A stretch of 64,000 nucleotides of DNA, from NCBI RefSeq assembly GCF_000002995.4, contig NW_025062477.1, forward strand, positions 824,001 through 888,000, read 5' to 3'. Under the pieces are notes generated by a model, which saw only the letters and a program-made list of their open reading frames with translations, was not told the origin of the DNA and did not search any database. Source of the stretch: Brugia malayi. Lineage: Eukaryota; Nematoda; Chromadorea; Rhabditida; Onchocercidae. The position numbers were made by a program, and so were the translations under genes. Of the stretch, positions 63,576 through 64,000 are shown piece by piece; positions within the stretch are counted from its first letter, which is position 1, and every line of letters starts with the position of its first letter.

Positions 63576-64000
63576 GAATTTACTGTTTCATTTATACTTA
63601 CTTAATAATAATTATTAAATGTTCAAAGATTTAAATTGGATAAAGAAATGAAAGTTAGTACTTACTTCTTATTGTACATGAAACAATAACTGCTGCTAAT
63701 TTACTATTTCATTTATACTTACTTATTTAATTTGCATATATACATATATATGTCAATAAATATTATTCATTACTTAATCTTTACTTCAAGAAATCAGAAA
63801 ATATTACTTTAAGTGTAAGTCTATTCTACAATTCCTAATATTTACGTTTCATCCCAAAATGAATTTACTGTTTCATTTATACTTACTTAATTATAATTAT
63901 TAAATGCTCAAAGATTTAAATTGGATAAAGAGATGGAAGTTACTACTTACTTACTTACTTATTCTGCATGAAACAATAACTAATGCATGCATTGCATGCA
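63576..64000. repeat. two-copy long direct repeat at right edge, 285-bp period
   Basis: GAATTTACTGTTTCATTTAT begins at 63576 and 63861. Homology runs about 120 bp through a TTAAATTGGATAAAGA segment and CATGAAACAATAACT. A third, partial copy of the start lies at 63697-63725. The second copy runs into the window end, where TGCATGCATTGCATGCA forms a small palindromic cluster, so the array probably continues. Confidence 0.85.

Larger units (their letters stand above)
53325..64000. other. gene-poor, repeat-rich right part
   Basis: No coding gene supported. Open frames come from CT/GA tracts, GAT repeats and homopolymers. Contains the repeats listed separately and a more complex patch near 54995-55160 and 56040-56190, the latter with a TATAAAAATAG-like box near 56165. 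A short minus-strand frame at about 54980-55160 (MREQSKVMGEKEVQEVLDLV...) is the only less repetitive one, with no recognised domain. Confidence 0.6.

Noticed and set aside
1..64000. tRNA, rRNA or CRISPR features
   Set aside because: No T-loop consensus with paired arms, no rRNA-like segment and no repeat-spacer array was recognised by reading; an automated tRNA scan was not possible.

Overview
The window is a very AT-rich stretch of an animal nuclear genome. It is full of long poly-A and poly-T runs and CT/GA microsatellites, with a few intron-rich genes separated by long gene-poor intervals. Introns follow GT-AG, mostly with a short pyrimidine tract ending in TTTCAG, TTTTAG or TTGCAG. All four genes have an acceptor-like site a few tens of bases before their ATG, as expected for spliced-leader trans-splicing. 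Together with an SLC17-like transporter of the kind abundant in nematodes, this points to a nematode (my guess is an AT-rich clade III worm). That is inference, and another AT-rich invertebrate cannot be excluded.

Layout. 1-12.2 kb is gene-poor: a roughly 149-bp tandem repeat at the left edge, several hairpins, a denser block at about 7.05-8.45 kb that may hold a decayed element or an orphan promoter, and a 30-bp minisatellite at 8.47-8.69 kb. 12.2-18.5 kb (+) is an 11-exon MFS transporter of SLC17 type, about 501 aa, with one likely GC-AG intron, an intronic foldback element and an intronic tandem array. 18.5-34.9 kb has no gene I can support, but contains short islands of higher GC. 34.96-39.09 kb (+) is a LIM protein of the Ajuba/LIMD1/zyxin class with three C-terminal LIM domains. 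40.53-47.55 kb (+) is a complete DDX1-type DEAD-box helicase in 19 exons, 729 aa, with the SPRY insert typical of DDX1. 49.86-53.30 kb (-) is a MEKK2/MEKK3-type MAP kinase kinase kinase with an N-terminal PB1 domain, tail-to-tail with DDX1. 53.3-64 kb is again gene-poor and repeat-rich.

The four genes do not form an obvious pathway: membrane transport, adhesion/Hippo-type scaffolding, RNA metabolism and MAPK signalling. No rRNA, tRNA or CRISPR array was recognised. No intact transposon was seen. Exon models were built by eye from reading frame, splice-site and phase agreement. For DDX1, the transporter and the LIM C-terminus every junction is phase-consistent. The LIM N-terminal half and the first MEKK junction are less certain. 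The most unusual items are the 30-bp minisatellite with a TGACGTG core in nearly every unit, the left-edge repeat in which each unit ends in a short ORF and a splice-donor-like site, the perfect long inverted repeat inside the transporter gene, and an exon-like echo of the DDX1 DEAD-box exon inside its own intron.
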